From: Thermoleophilia bacterium
GTDB lineage: Bacteria > Actinomycetota > Thermoleophilia > Gaiellales > Gaiellaceae
Assembly: GCA_016844515.1 (NCBI GenBank)
Contig: JAERMP010000015.1
Location: forward strand, 1-23,371
DNA length: 23,371 nucleotides
Reading direction: 5' to 3'
A model generated the notes under the pieces. The model ran no database searches. It was given only the letters and a program-made list of their open reading frames with translations, and had not been told where the DNA came from. Made by a program: the position numbers and the translations under genes. Of this stretch, positions 23,328-23,371 are shown piece after piece; positions within the stretch are counted from its first letter, which is position 1, and the number at the start of each line of letters is the position of its first letter.

Positions 23328-23371
23328 GTGAATGCACGTGAGCTGTTCGCTCCGATCGGGCCGTCCTATGA
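23328..23371 (+). CDS. N-terminus of a possible SAM-dependent methyltransferase (partial)
   Basis: From GTG 23328 the frame reads VNARELFAPIGPSY and runs off the window. This opening resembles the start of UbiE/MenG-type class I methyltransferases, but with only 14 codons and no SAM motif the name is a guess. It is divergent from the 191-residue gene. An ATG at 23332 in another frame gives a less protein-like reading. Confidence 0.35.
   Translation, partial: MNARELFAPIGPSY

Overview
The window is very GC-rich and carries actinobacterial-type genes packed with 4-bp stop/start overlaps and many GTG starts. The gene set (trehalose/maltose-type ABC system with glycosidases, FabL-type reductase, cation efflux protein with repeated dimerisation domains, abundant GC-rich palindromic repeats) suggests a soil actinobacterium, perhaps of the class Thermoleophilia. 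That placement is my inference from gene style, not from a marker gene.

Layout. (1) Bases 1-281: the 3' end of a plus-strand gene, then a 168-base hairpin element. (2) Bases 279-14201, all minus strand: an alpha-glucan uptake and breakdown operon. In transcription order it holds malE, malF, malG, a GH13 hydrolase, malK, a secreted GH13 alpha-amylase and a GH15 glucoamylase-like enzyme. It then runs with overlapping genes into an AlkA-type DNA glycosylase, a GNAT protein, an alpha/beta hydrolase and a rhodanese. Extracellular amylase releases maltodextrins, MalE binds them, MalFGK imports them, and the GH13 and GH15 enzymes cut them. A LacI-family gene is transcribed divergently from malE (14419-15435), and the shared 217-base gap holds two matching 18-bp operators and a good promoter. 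(3) Bases 15366-21198, minus strand: a DMT exporter, 4-hydroxyphenylpyruvate dioxygenase, a broken hydrolase-cyclase gene, a cation efflux protein, a fumarylacetoacetase-family protein and a HAD phosphatase. Part of this is tyrosine catabolism. (4) Bases 21199-23371: a 31-bp palindrome, a small ORF coupled to fabL, two hypothetical genes, GTAG-type REP palindromes, and the first codons of a gene running off the right edge.

The most unusual content is a dispersed hairpin element present three times (114-281, 8365-8475, 16708-16870). Each copy has a long self-complementary stem whose sequence differs from copy to copy, a hairpin tip that also differs but still pairs, and between them two internal-loop strands identical in all three copies (AGGACGCAGGGAG and CGACTGAGGACG). 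Most wobble pairs are U-G on the plus strand, suggesting the functional strand is plus. I do not recognise the motif. Several genes also stop exactly at repeat borders, with the TAG codon formed by the repeat's own end. Two genes, the cation efflux protein and the hydrolase-cyclase, appear damaged by internal deletions with frame changes.
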